From Bedellia somnulentella (taxonomy: Eukaryota > Arthropoda > Insecta > Lepidoptera > Bedelliidae), in NCBI GenBank assembly GCA_963576735.1, contig OY755171.1, forward strand, positions 14,756,001 through 14,820,000: DNA of 64,000 bases, written 5' to 3'. Shown here piece by piece: positions 33,201-47,600 of this stretch. How positions within the stretch are numbered: position 1 is the first letter of the stretch; each line of letters opens with the position of its first letter. The notes below the pieces were generated by a model. That model had not been told where the DNA came from. It saw only the letters and a program-made list of their open reading frames with translations, and searched no databases. Position numbers and translations under genes: made by a program.

Positions 33201-36200
33201 TTGTCACTTTCTTTATATTACGATTCACGAAATCGGCGTTGGGAGATCCCGCTTCTGATAACGTCGGCCGGGTAGATCGGCGTAGATTCATGATTCCTCA
33301 ATGACAAATCAGACACAGAAATAAATAATCACAGCTTTAATCAACTTCGCCACTATTCACAAATTAACTAAGTACAAATTATATTGCGTTAACACCGATT
33401 AGAAACGTATGACGGTTCCGAGCACAACCGACCCACTCTTTGTCCATCCTCAGAATGATCCTTGCCCGAACTCCATCAGAGGGCGCACGATTACCTCGTG
33501 ACCACACCCTTCCGCTTCTTACCACTTAGTCAACTGAGTCAAATCAGCAACTCTATTAGGTATTACCGACACGTAGTCAATTCAGTAACTGTATTAGGTG
33601 CCGCCGACATGTAGTCAAATGAGCAACCATATTAGGTGCCGCCGACAAATATATATCACTAATCTTGTGCTAACTATTGTGTTTGCTTTAACTGTTACAT
33701 TTATTTGTATAAACGACGTGGTACATCAATGGGTAGAACACCGGTTATCGTGCAAACGACTAGTGTTCACATCCCGAGTCGGGCCTACACCAATTTGTCT
33801 TTTATAAAGACATATGTGTGGTTGCTGTGTAGTGTCGGCTTAGAATAGCACTACCCCATTTCTTCCGGTGGGTGTACGTAAGAGGCGACTAACGGTATTG
33901 GGGATTTTAAGGGATTTTTGGGCGATGAGGTTGGAGACCCATCACTAATATCCTTTATTTTACCATCTTTTCCCCACGCAACTTCCAAAAGTGGCTGAGG
34001 AATTTCTAATTCCTTAGCTCTGGCTACCCCTTCTAGAAATTTATAGCAGTGAGTATATGTATGTATGTATGTATATGTGTGGTTAATTTTTCACGGTTGA
34101 TAACGGTGAGGGAAAACATCCTAAGTAAACCCACACGGCTGAGTTGTACTTAGTCATGTGACAGGTGTATTCGTACAAAACGGCGATAGGCCTGCCCCCT
34201 ATCACGTGAGTACACTGTCCATGCAAAACGTGGGTACTCTGAACACCAGGTGACAAAGTCACTTGATGTTCAGAAGTATTATTCGGCGTGAACGTTTATG
34301 TTTATGTTACTATGTTTATATAGTGTCAGTGTAGTACAAGCCGTTGTTTCATTTGCACCATTGTTCCCTACCCTTCTGAATACGTAACAGTTTCTAATTT
34401 TAGTGGTCACTTATTGATAAAACCACTTCATACTCTTGATCGCCTCATGCTCAGGAAGAGATGAAAATAAAAATCAGGATAAGGACTTATTTCTTTTGAT
34501 CATATGTTGTTTTTATTTTTTGAAGCTGGGTGTTATTAAGATAGAGTTTGTAGCGAACCTTTCGAAGCGTCAAGGGTCCTTTGCTGGAGGGCAGTCTTTG
34601 ATGAGTTCGCACGATCGAACCATCCTTTTCACCAAAAAATATAAATCATACAATTAAAGGCACATAAGTGCTATTGAGCTCAAAAACGCAATTCCTTGAA
34701 TTCTGGACATACAAACTTCGTAATAACGTATACTGCTATATACGTATAGCTTATTTTTCATTGAAATTTGTAAGGTTTGTAATTTATTTATATTTTACAG
34801 TATTTTTTTGACAAATATATATTTTGCGCGGTGTTTATGATAATGTTACTGAAAATTATAAAAAAAATAAATAATTTGTCGTTGTCATGTTTGAAAAGTA
34901 AAAGATCTAGGCCAACATTTAGAACCAAAATAATATTTGCATTTAATTTCTATAAAAGCCACTCACAAAATAGATAAAACCGTTCAGAAACTACGGATAT
35001 AATCTCGTTAATGGTAGTTAGAGGTAGACAAAACATTACTACATATTAAGAAGTAGGATTATTTAACGATATTCAACGAATTTGTGTCGCCTCGGCACAG
35101 GTGGGTTAGCGCTATTCTTTGCTGACACTACACAATTTACCACTAATATAAACATTCAAATATATCGTATTTTAAAAGCGCACCTTTCTACTCGTATATA
35201 CCATATACCACCCGAAAAAAACATAAGTAAAATTACCAACATGGAGTAAACTACAGTAACCTTCTCTTGCAAGTAAAGTTTTAAAAGCAAATAAATATTT
35301 CCGAGACTAAAAGTCTCGTTCTTTGTGATCAGGAACAGCCTTTGGCGGGACATGGGTCAGTGTAAGTAACACTTTATTGACACAATCACTTTCGCGTTTA
35401 CGTTTATCACATATGAAAGTTTTCCTTATATCTTGCTAATGCATTTGGAAATAAGGTTTAAGAAAAAAGTAAATATCTTGAATGTTTCTGACATTACCAA
35501 GTAACATTAGAGAACTTTTCTATTCATGACTTTCTATCGCAAAACAAGTACAATTATGTTTATATATTTTATTTAAATGTTATTTTTGTTACTAACAAAA
35601 GTATTTAAGTTTTTGTGATTACTAAGAACTATATGGCTGAATAATCCGAAATAAATGATTTGATTTGAAAACGGGATATTGAAGTATTTTCGACGAAAGC
35701 TTGAGTTTTGATGCCCACGTAGAGGCTATCTGTACAAAGGCCTATCAAATGCTAGGATTAATTTTGCGTGCTGGAAGACATTTCAAAAGAAAAACATCTA
35801 TGGTTTGTTTATACAAATCTTTGGTGAGGTCTCAGTTGGAATATGCCAGCGTGATTTGGAATCCCTACTATTCAAAGTACTCCAATAAGATAGAACCTTG
35901 GCTTGGCTTGACGCACTGCCGTGCGTCTTGATCCATACAGAAAAAAGCCCTTAAAGCCATACACTACAAATTTCATCATTCCAGAATGTCTTACACTAAT
36001 CTACTTACTTACTAAAAAATACAACCTACAATCACTGACAGACAGACGACAACTTATTGACCAAATGACGCTCCATAACATATGTTTTAACCATTACGAT
36101 TGCATTCCCCTGTCCAACGAAATAGGCTACCGCGTCCCGCGTCGGCCCGACAGCCGGCTGCCGCACACGGCCGTGTTCGCGGTGGAGCCCGTCCGCACGG

Positions 36201-39200
36201 TGGCTGGCGAGCGCGCCCCTCTTCGTAGGATTTGTGAATCACACAATAAAAACTACAGCTCTACAGACATATTTAATTCGTCTAAACTCCAGCTCAAGCG
36301 AAGCATACTGATAAATGATACCATTAAATGATCAATTTTAGTATATGACACACAAACACACATACATACATACACACACACCCACACACACACAAACACA
36401 CACACACGCATAAACTTGTACAAACACAATCTCATTAAATAGATGTATTAGTTATAAGCTTTATAATGTTTAAATGCTGATTATATACTTTATACAAAGT
36501 TCAGTTTCATATAAGTTTTTAAAATATGTTTATTATGATAAGATAACATAAATACATACATACATACATATACTCACGGCTATAAATCCCTTGAAGGGAT
36601 AGCCAGAGCTAAGGAATTAAAATTTCCTAAGCCACTTTTGGAAAGTTTCGTGGGGAAAAGATGGTGTAGTAAAGGTTCTCGGTGATGGGTCTCCAACCAC
36701 ATCGCCCAAAAATCCCTTAAAAAACCCCAATACCGTTAGTCGCCTCTCACGTACACCCACCGGAAGAAATGGGGTAGTGCTATTTGAAGCCGACACTACA
36801 CAGCTATAAGTGTGTGTCTATTATTATTCTATTTATCTTATTATAATATGATAAGATAAATAGAATAATAATAGAAATATAAATATTCTGTGATGAACAG
36901 TTCTGGATACAAACTGATTTCACCATGTAATTTAATTAGAAATAATGTATTTAGTCTGTGTCTGTTGTTTGTCCAAAATAAATAAATAAATAAAAATAAA
37001 TAAATAAAATATATGAATGTATGTATTAACTAGATCAATGGTCTAGCGGAAAGAGCGTTTGGCTTGCAACCTTGAGAGAGGTATCGTGTGAGATAACCGG
37101 AAGTTGAACTCACAAATTTAATTTGTTACATTTTCACATTTTTATAGGATATTTCAGGCTAAATCACCTGATTATCCGAAACATAAAGTAGAATACGATA
37201 ATCTGCCAACCCGCACTAGGCCAGCGTTGTGGACTATGACTAAATAATAACAAGCTAGGTAGGTTTGAACCCCCAAGGAGTGTATATATAGGCAGTGATG
37301 ATGTATTTAACACGTTTATGTACAAAATGAGTTCCGACAATACAGTCCATTTCTCTAAATTAATATTCATGGGTTAACTTTAATTCAAATTTAGATGTAT
37401 ATTTTTTTCTGAACCAACGACGGAAGGTTGTCCCTGAATATAATTTACTTTCAACACTTTCTGGTTAATTCTAAAATCCCCATTTAGTGTTTGTTTTAAT
37501 TTATTTTGTGAGAATAAGTAAAGAATTACTAAAAATGTTCAAATAAAAAATATATAACATTAGTTTGAAATACATACGCACGCAGTATACTGTGTTAAAA
37601 GATAGTATCAAATTAAGTACAATAAACACTTGTGTTGTGGTTGGAAATAATACGAAAAACCACCATTCTAGAAACATAACATATACTCACGGCTATAAAT
37701 CCCTAGAAGGGGTAGCCAGAGCTAAGGAATTAGGAATTCCTCAGCCACTTTTGGAAAATTGAGTGGGAAAAAGATGGTAAAGTAAAGGTTGTTGGTGATG
37801 GGTCTCCAACCGCATCGCCCGAAAATCCCTTAAAAGCCCCAATACCGTTAGTCGCCTCTTACGTACACCCATCGGTAGAAACGGGGTAGTGCTATTCTAA
37901 GCCGACACTACAAGGCCAATTCTAGAACTGGTTGAAGTAATCAAGATTTAACATCAAACAAACTTTAAATTGACTTTAATTACTTTGCAAGATAAAGAAA
38001 AGATACATAAAAAATACTTCGTCAATAAAATAACTAATAATACCACCATGGTTCTAAGATGACATGAGTCAATTAAAGAGGGCATCTTTAAGTTATCAAC
38101 AATTTAATTACAAATACGGCCATGTTCTCTTAATACCAGTCTTTGTCCTAAAACATGAGCTAGGCGCCGCCGATCGCGCACCCAATCACGATCTATTCAA
38201 TGCTCCCGAAGGAACAATCAGTGCCATTTCGACTGCTGGCAAATATTTGACTTGATCGGAGACTGACAATAATTTCCTCTATACTGTTTGCAACTTGCAA
38301 ATAAATTAGCTGTTGATTTTGGTTTACGTCTTTATTCAGTACGAAAATATAATATTTCTGAAAGAAACATTCACGTACCTTATTATATTTACAGCTATAA
38401 TGTCATAAAAAGGCTTAACAATGATAAGTTCAATACCAATTTATGAAAGTGAAAATTGAAAAGAAAGTAAATTATAAGACCGTTTGCTTCTAACAACATC
38501 TCACATTAGTTCCTAAAACATCTACGTGAATCGTTAGGGTAATGCTATTGCAAAACGACACTTCAAGTTTGTGGTTAAATGCAATTGAATTTTAATTTTA
38601 ATCATTCCAATTAGAAGCCTACCAGAAGATATTTTCGTCGCGCGTGCTCTGGCTACGTAGAAACAGGTTTCTTCCGTCGTGTGCAGGAAATGAAACTTCC
38701 CATACCATGCGGCTAATCGATTCCACTATTTCGTTCATAGGATTCGGTACTAACTTCGAAATGCTCATATGCCTGTAATATTTTTGTTTTATTTTACATA
38801 CATACATATAATCACGGCTATTAATCTCTAGATGGGGTAGCCAGAGCTAAGGAATTAGAAATTCCTGAGCCACTTTTGGAAAGTTGTGTGGGGAAAAGAT
38901 GGTAAAATGAAGGTTGTTGGTGATGGGTCTCCAACCGCATCGCCCAAATATCCCTTAAAAGCCCCAATACCGTTAGTCGTCTCTTACGTACACCCACCGG
39001 AAAAATGGGGTAGTGCTATTCTAAGCCCACACTATACAGCATATTATTTTATTTTATTTCGAAGATTAACATACTAATACAAGCAATATAATACTTATTT
39101 AGAATACACAAAGACATTTACAAATCTTCACCAAAAAAAAATATACGTACGTACATTATCCAATCTTTATAACGAATCGCAATCTAGTCAAGTACTAACA

Positions 39201-42200
39201 ACACAAAAATGCACAAGACCGCAATACAAATAAGGGAAATCAGTTGTCTATTGTACAATAGTGTTTGCTCATAATATAGCAAATGACGCGTAGATTTGCT
39301 TCATAGTACAAACATAAATAAGTATAGCTTGTAACTGTAAGTACAATAATAACCTTTAATATGTCACAATTTACCATAACTATAAGTGAAGGTACAAAAC
39401 AAAGCTAGTAAAAAAACTACAATTAAATGCAAATCTCTTCATTTGATTAGGAAATAACTTTTTATTTTGTCCTATATATTATTTCCTAATATCATTTAAG
39501 CGAACAAATACAAAAGAATCGACTTACACTTAAATAAACCGAACAATAACCCTCGCCATCAAAAGCTTAAAAGTTTCAAGAGTCGACACAAAATTCAATG
39601 TAATATACCTACAACTTTCATTCGGTCGCACAAAATATGACCAAGTAGAGCATAATGAGTCTACAAGACGTCGGTTTCCAAACCTCTTAAAGCTTAGTAA
39701 AAGCTCCGGCGGGTTAGACCGTGGGCCGAAGTGCACTTATCGGCCATCGAGGTCCAAGTATGAAATCTCAGCATCGCGTTCTTACTTATTATTCAAGCAA
39801 TTAGAGAGGAACTGACTTTACAGCTCGTAGCACCTTGGGCTCAATGAAAGCTTTGACAGCCTTATTTTCTTTTCTTTGAGTTCCGTAACTTGTAGGTAAA
39901 AGCCGCAGTCAAAACCATGTAATTAAACTACTCTTTATCTCTCCGTGGGTAAGTTTGGTAGTGTGGCGTATCAAAAAATTGGTGGGCGATGTAATGGATC
40001 TTTGCATGAAATAACGGTAGTAGATTTTCTTCATGATGTGTATAAGTAATTGACACATGAGACGACTATAAAACTTTAATGTGTTAAAATTATATTGTTA
40101 CGAGATTTTGTAGTTTATCATATATATGAAGATTAATATAAAATTATGAATAATTTAAGAAAGATAGTAAGGATGAACGAGAGTAAATTAGTAGACAATG
40201 TAGTCAAAATGGCAAACGTCTGAAATGTGAAGAATGAAAGGGCGTGTACGTAGGAATGATTGAGAATTCCTCTAAGTAACAATCCAAGCTATGAAGTATC
40301 TCACTTTCCAATGCATGCTAATGTCTTAGACATAGGTTAAATAACCTTGTCCGGGGTAATTTGAGCCTCTCGGAGGTATTTCAAGTAAATTTCAATTATC
40401 TGGGGGCACGGTAGTGCCCCCGCCAAGACGAACCAAGCGAAGCGCACGGGCACTACCTACCTTTTCTCGAAGCGCTTCGTCGTTTTTTTAGACATTCATA
40501 ACTTGGGTTTGGATTATGCTAGATCAACAAAATTTTCGGGATATATTGTTAATAGCGGACTTATTGAACCTATAAAGTTTTAATTACTTTAGCTTTTATA
40601 CTTCAGTTTTTATTTATATCTAAAAAACGCTTATTTCGTCACTGACTCACTGATGATCATCATAATTCTTAGGGTATTTCCTAATGTCCTAGAAAGCTGA
40701 AATTTTGTATGTAAAGCTAGTATTAGCACACAAACAATAAAAAATTATAAAACTTGTAACTTTCATCCTCCAACCCCTTAAACTAGGGGATGAGAGTTTG
40801 TATGAGACCTGTAATTTTCAATTTTGACGCTAGAGGTCTCATCTGATCTAAAACTTGATATATATATATATGTATAGGTACTCCTTGCTTAAAAATAAAA
40901 AAAATATTACAAATAACTTACAAAAAGAAATGAAATCCCACCAAAAACATTTTTATGTAAAATGTTGCCAAGACGAGCCCATATGACTCTCACTGTCAAA
41001 AAGTTATCAGATCTCATGTAGAGCCAAGCTTCTAACACTACACGCCCTAACTCTACGAGGCCTAACTTTACAAACTCTACACCTTAGTCAAAATATGTGG
41101 CTTGGCCGTTCGTTACTACAAGAACCATTGTATAAAACAAAATTAATTTGCAGTGAATTAATTTTTCACCTTACGCCGATGTGAATGTAGCGAAATGGCC
41201 AAGCCACATATTTTGACTAAGGTGTAGAGATTGTAAAGTTAGGCCTCGTAGAGTTAGGGCGTGTAGTGTTAGAAGCTTGGCTCTACATGAGATCTGATAA
41301 CTTTTTGACAGTGAGAGTCATATGGGCTCGTCTTGGCAACATTTTACATAAAAATGTTTTTGGTGGGATTTTCTTTTTCTGTGCATGCAATTAATATTTT
41401 CTATAGTGATTTTTACGTATACATCCTGTATATATATGAGATTACTTAAATAGTTAATTTTAGTTACGAAATCGAAAATATAATAAAAAATAATATAAAA
41501 GCGAGTAATAAAGTAATAATTAATACTACGGATCCCCAAGTTTGCCTTGTACTATAGCACTTGATCTAATCGTTCCGCGGATTTCACACCCATATGAATG
41601 TTTTAATTGGTTGGAACACCGTTAATCGATGTTCAAACTCCGTTTCGTGCATCAAGAGTGGGGGTTGGGGCACGTGATTAGGTGCTGCTATTAATCTGTG
41701 TCTACACCTTTCCAAGTAATCGTCGGAATCTTCAAGCGCTTAATCGTAGTTGGTGATCTGGTGACTTCCAATCAAATCAAAGTACATCCAAAATAGCATT
41801 TAAGAATGATAATAAACTCGTTTGTATGGGGAGGTCTCGGATACAATACGCAGGGTGTAAACACAAAAATGTTAATATGGATATTTCATGCTAGGCAGTT
41901 TCAGCTAGTTATCCTAAAAAATAATATGATTACGTGCTTTGGATGGCATGAAAATCTGTCAGCGTCGGCCTACTATAGCAGTTATTTCTTTTTGCCAACC
42001 TTCACTAGGCTGGAGTGGTTAATTATGGCCGGAATATTATTTTTAAGTTAGTTGCGAGCTCCTCAGTAACTGAAGTTACAAAGAACAAACTTGCTAACTA
42101 AACTAAAAATAAATACACACTCGGTCTATTGCACTATTTCTGTATGTATGAGTCTTCTACAATTACGAAAAAAACCTATATTGGCAGTGTCTACATTTTT

Positions 42201-43534
42201 CGAATTTATGCTGTAGGGTTCACTTTATTCTACTATTACTATGTATTCATTGTTTTCAACATATAAGCACTAATATTAATTAATGTTTTTTGCTATTATC
42301 CTCTAAATGTCTTTGTTTCAGATTAAACCTAGCATATTCAAAAGGAGCAATATACTTATCAACAAAAAACGTAACCATGCCAATAACTCTAACGTCTGTA
42401 AAAGCTGCACTTCCAAAACACTCGACAGAGTTTAGAACAAATTCCTCCAGTGAAATGAAAGCTGCGCAAATACCTTTTACCGAGAGAAATGAGTTATTAC
42501 TTTCCAACGATCTTAACGCAACTTATGACAACGGTGACACTAAGAGCGTACTGAAACGGAGCATCAACGATGCTGTTTCGAAAAATATCTCATTAGTCTT
42601 AGAGAATTTGTTGAAGAACTATGAGAACTCTCAGCTGCCGACGCACGGGAAAGGTACATCAATCATCTTGTTTCACTTTTCTAACTTTACACTCGTTTTG
42701 GATCTAAACATATATTTTAAGGAGATGGGTTTGGTCTGTATGTTGAAGAATATTTTTTTAAGAATAGAATTTATATAATTACTGTATCATATATCGCAAA
42801 AAGCATATAATGCTGTTTAAAGCTTACTTTAATAACTTCCCGTGGTATTCTGTCACTTAAAACTGATACCTACTTTATCCCCGCTTGATTTTTCCTCGAA
42901 CCTGATCTAAACATGGCGCATATGTGAGTTTTAAACAGCGTTTACGCCAATCTTTTCAAAGTTTAATTTATATTTATATTTATATTTACAGGCTATCCAA
43001 CTGTGGTGCAAACTAATATTTTAATAAGAAGTATGGGACCCATTTCTGAGCTTGATATGGTAAGTGAAAATATAACCCAAGGGGTTGGCAGAGGTACTAA
43101 TACTTCTGAACATCACGTGACATTGTCACCTGGTGTTCAGAGTACCCACGTTTTGCTTGGACAGTGTACTCACGTGATAGGGGGCAGGCCTATCGCTGTT
43201 TTGTATAATACACTATGATGTTTTCCCACACCGTTGACAACCATGATAAATTAACCACACATATGTCTTTAGCAAAGACAAATTGGTGTAGGCCCGACCC
43301 AGGATTTGAACACTAGTTGTTCGCACGATAACCGGTGTTCTACCCATTGAGCGATCACGGTTGCTTAAAATATGTTGTTAAGTCAAAATATATCTATGTA
43401 GAAGGCAAATCTTATTCTTATTGCTCTATGTAGTAGTTTAGTGTTTAGTGCGAGTAACTTTAATAGTTTAACAGGACTTTTAGAGATAGAAACACATATG
43501 TATTCCACTGAAATTTGGAGAACCTGAGAGTGGA

Positions 43535-43567
<33 letters not shown>

Positions 43568-44650
43568 TTAAGTCATATTAAAACGACTCCACAAAATATT
43601 TCTTTTCAGTGACTTCGTATTCGTTCGTATATCGAAATTGTTTACGTCAGAGATGTAGCTATTTATAAATCTAAAGAGTTTGTTTGCATACGTAATAGTC
43701 CTAAATTATTGATCCGGTTTGTAAATATATTTCTGTGTTACTGAAATATACATTTACCAAAGCTCTAGGCATCGATTGACCCCCCTAAGATGATGGTCAA
43801 TGATAAATTATTGAATAAGCCGAGAGAATTCACTAGGAAATCAGATCTTTACGCATTGAAAAGACCATTAATCATCAAAAAACATTTACTTTTTATTCTT
43901 TAGTTAGTAAAGTTAATAAAAACATTGAAATTATTTAATGTCTCTTTAATTCTCAGGATTACTCGATGGATTGTTACTTCAGACAGTACTGGCGAGACAC
44001 GCGCCTCTCGTTTCTAGGCCCTATACGGTCTTTGTCCCTTTCCATCAAAATGCTGGAGAGGATTTGGAGACCAGACACTTACTTCTACAACGGCAAACAT
44101 TCCTACGTGCACACCATCACTGTTCCGAACAAGTTGCTTCGTATCAGTCAGCATGGGGATATACTCTACTCTATGAGGTAAACTTATTTAAGTAATGCTA
44201 TACGCTCACAAGGTTAACCAACGACGTGGTTAAGATTACGAGAAGCCGATGATGAGGGCAGTGCAGGACCGATCGTTGTAGAGATCTTCGGGGAGGCTTA
44301 TGTCCAGCAGTTGACGTCTGTTGGCTGATGATGATACGCTTTCATGTAGTACCTCTGGATAATCATTTGGTTTTGCACAGTTTTTCCTTCATGCCAATGT
44401 CACAGCAAAGCAACGCAAGCCACACTGCCAGTAAAGTTTAATCAGTTCAAAAAATCACGTTACTATCTGGCAGATTTACAGAGGGTGTGAATCTTCTGGA
44501 AATACATACTTACATACCTGTACTCCTGGCTAGCAGATGAATCGGCAAAAGTTTGTAAAATAAAGGATCACCAAGGAATCATATAAAAGGTCCCGAAATA
44601 GCTACTCTCACCCGACACTACATACGTATAATTTCTAAAAATTACGTATA

Positions 44651-44692
<42 letters not shown>

Positions 44693-47600
44693 CTGTGTAG
44701 TGTCGGCTTAGAATAGCACTACCCCATTTCTTCCGGTGGGTGTACGTAAGAGGCGACTAACGGTGTTGGGGCTTTAAAGCCACAACCTTTATTTTACCAT
44801 CTTTTCCCCACTCAACTTTCCAAAAGTGGCTGAGAAATATTTCATTCCTTAGCTCTGGCTACCCCATCCAGGGATTTCTAGCCGTGAGTATAAGTATGTA
44901 ATATTTTAACGTGATATTAAAGACGAGAAGATTATCGGGCTTTGTAAAGATCGATATTCAGAAGACTTAGTACAAAAACTGCAAAAGGGTAGCACTGTTT
45001 CCTCTACACAATCATATACAAATATCTACACATTAAAACTTAGCCAGCAAAACACAGAGGTGGAGGTCCGATCCAGGACTTTAGTAAAGAGCTCCTGCAT
45101 TTGCGGCTAAATCCTTTGCAACACGGTCCTCCACAAAACATTTATGAATTATGTTTTCTACAGCTCAACGTGAACGTAAATTAAAGCGTAAACTCGTAGT
45201 TCATCTTTAATGCATTTCAAAGTTTAATTTTCTACATTTACCATAGTTTTATATGAAATAGGATGTTTTCAGCATATTCTTTTTTTATAAAAATAAATCT
45301 ATACTTATAATAAATCTGTAGAGAGGTCAATTCTGTACATTAAATATATTTTCAAAATAACTATCAGGGGGTGATTAGTGATCGCTACTAATGCCAAAAA
45401 TGCAATCCGATTTTTTTTTGTCTGTCTGTCGGTTTGTATGTTCCTTATGGAAACAAAAACTACTCGACGGATTTTGACGAAACTTGGTAGAATTATTCTT
45501 CATACTCCTGGGCAGGTTATAGTGTACTTACCAGCAGAGTTGTGGAAGGGAATTTTGGGAAATTTTGGGAAAACGAGGGAAGTTACTCCATTTTTTAAGA
45601 ACCCGTCGCGTGTGCAGCCTTATAATATAAGGCTATATTATAGTTATAGTTATAGTTACATAGAAATCATGTATGACGGAAATATTCTACATCAAATTGA
45701 CTAAAAAATATCTTTCAACAACATACGTTTATCCTTTATGGTTGACTTACAATAACACGTGTAACTCTTGATAGCTTAGCAGTTCGGAGCATCCTGATTA
45801 TACTTGATTACTCTTACGTTTATAATTCTCTCATTTATCTCTCATTTAAAAAAGTTTACATTACTACCTATTCAATAAAAAAAGAATCATAGTAATCGAT
45901 ATAGAAACACCAAACTTATACATCAAATAAGCCATCGCGTCCTGTCGTCGCACGTGAATACAGAATCCTGCTATAAGGATTATTTTTAGTAATGGTTGCG
46001 CGGGCAAAAAATAGCCGTGAATATATGTATGATGTATGCAAATTTTGTAACTTTGATTGTTTGTTTGCATGGGTTTATTTTCGGAGATACTGAACCGTTC
46101 ATCAAAGCGCTTTCTCAATCACAAAGTTAAACTATTCAGGAGTGCTATAGGTTGCGCTAAATTTCACAAAGGTTGAGCAGTGTTTGAAGAAACCTCAGAT
46201 ATTTTTAAAACTACGCTACTCGTGCGAAGCTGGGCCGATCCACTAGTCTTATATATTATTTTCTAAACCAATTTTAACGTGAGCTTCGCAAATAACTAAA
46301 TAAAACTTGGTTGCTTTTCGAAATCAACTTTGTATTGTTAATATCCTTATTGTGTTGGTATTAAACAGATTTTCCCCGGTTTTTCCTCGCTTTATTTCTG
46401 AAAATACGAGTATAAGAGTCGCGTACAGCTAAGAGTAATAACCTGTTTCTGGAATATACGAAATTCCTTTTTTTGTGTATTCCCACAATACGTCGATATG
46501 GCTCCAGTCGTCATGGTAAGCGGTTTATGAGCTCGAGGCGATCGTTTGATTGATTGTGCATGTTTTCAATACGCACCCGTCGTACACATCTGTACTAATC
46601 CTAAGGTGACCTACTCTTTTGCAGATACAAATTTAAATGTAATTTGAATTATTTATTAGTTTTGATAGATTTGTAATGGTTTTATGTGATTGGAGTATTA
46701 TAGAAAAGTTATAAACGAAAAGAACAACTTAAGAGCAAAGCTTTGCTGAGTAAATTTTTTACGTCGGCCATATCGAGTCAAACTTGATTAAATATGTCAC
46801 TTGAGATGAAAACTGAAGTGACGTGATTCCAAAAATGAGTTCTCCGAGCACAGATATTTTTTGCGTTTTTATTTCGATAGCAGTAACAATTTATAATATC
46901 ATTGAATCATTTCCATTAATATTGAATTATTCTTTTTTAAGTTTGTTATCTTACTATTGCGGACATCTTGAATGGAAAGAAATACGTAGTAAATTGAAAT
47001 TTTTGTTGTATTAGTTATGTTTGTATTACGTTTTCAGTTGTTTTGTAATGCCTACAAGAGTTCTTAGCCGATTAAGTTAATTTTTCGACCAACTTGATAA
47101 ACTGAGGTTCTTAATTTGATTGTATATGAAGGGATGTAATGTTTCAAAGATGGAATTGAAACTACGTCACGGTACCATGCCGTCATAATACTATTTAACA
47201 AAGTGGTTATAAAGTGACGAAGTTGCGTCAATTTAAGATTTGTTAAAAATGCTCGCTTTGCATTTTCCAGCAAAACACCGAACATAGCAATAATTATTTT
47301 GAGAAAAAATCATTTTCATTTGAAAGTGTGGCTTTAAAAAAAGAATACCCTTATGATATACATACTCACGACCATAAATCCCAAAAAGGGGTAGTCAGAG
47401 CTTCAGAGCTAGAAACTCCTCCGTCATATTTGGAAGTTGATGGGGATAACATGGTAGAAATAAATTATGGTTGATGATGGGTCTCCAACCGCATCGCCCA
47501 AAAACCAAGAGTATAAAAATGTTACATGAAAATTATCGCAAACATGAGTAAATTACAGTTATTTGTTAAGTCTACTTAAATGTACTAGCGCTGAGTATAT

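Larger units (their letters stand above)
30718..33647 (-). mobile_element. Ty3/Gypsy LTR retrotransposon, internally deleted
   Basis: Bounded by two 388-bp LTRs and a 5-bp target duplication AATAT (30,713-30,717 and 33,648-33,652). Element order on the minus strand is 5' LTR, gag zinc-knuckle fragment, N-terminal half of the reverse transcriptase, dyad-repeat array, 3' LTR. Protease, the rest of RT, RNase H and integrase are missing. I see one difference between the LTRs (30,887 T versus 33,429 C). A young insertion of an already defective element therefore implies mobilisation by another copy's proteins. Confidence 0.88.
35690..37012 (+). mobile_element. 5'-truncated Jockey/CR1-type LINE, C-terminal end and 3' UTR
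   Basis: The frame at 35,695 reads LSFDAHVEAICTKAYQMLGL and RSQLEYASVIWNPYYSKYSN, the region after the RT domain. Two frameshifts follow (one at an insertion near 35,895-35,925, one near 36,010). It resumes KKYNLQSLTDRRQLIDQMTL and runs to a stop at 36,331. The 3' UTR holds a CA-rich tract and a family A insertion and ends in (AAAT)n at 36,976-37,010. Confidence 0.8.
21256..42321 (+). other. Grd intron 1 (21 kb), background
   Basis: Filled by the repeats listed separately. No gene was seen in 22,270-23,430, 24,555-25,360, 26,685-28,010, 28,425-28,905, 29,480-30,080, 34,315-35,690, 37,015-37,678, 37,915-38,795, 39,045-40,395 or 41,385-42,321. A patch at about 27,270-27,375 is GC-richer with GAGCGAGTGAGAGGCACGCG-type sequence but shows no coding frame. 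Confidence 0.55.

Noticed and set aside
33715..33790. tRNA gene
   Set aside because: Same reasoning: head of SINE B, repeated at 29,195, 21,836 and 43,300.
46823..47014. Small hydrophobic gene
   Set aside because: 63 codons in very AT-rich intron, with no splice or homology support.
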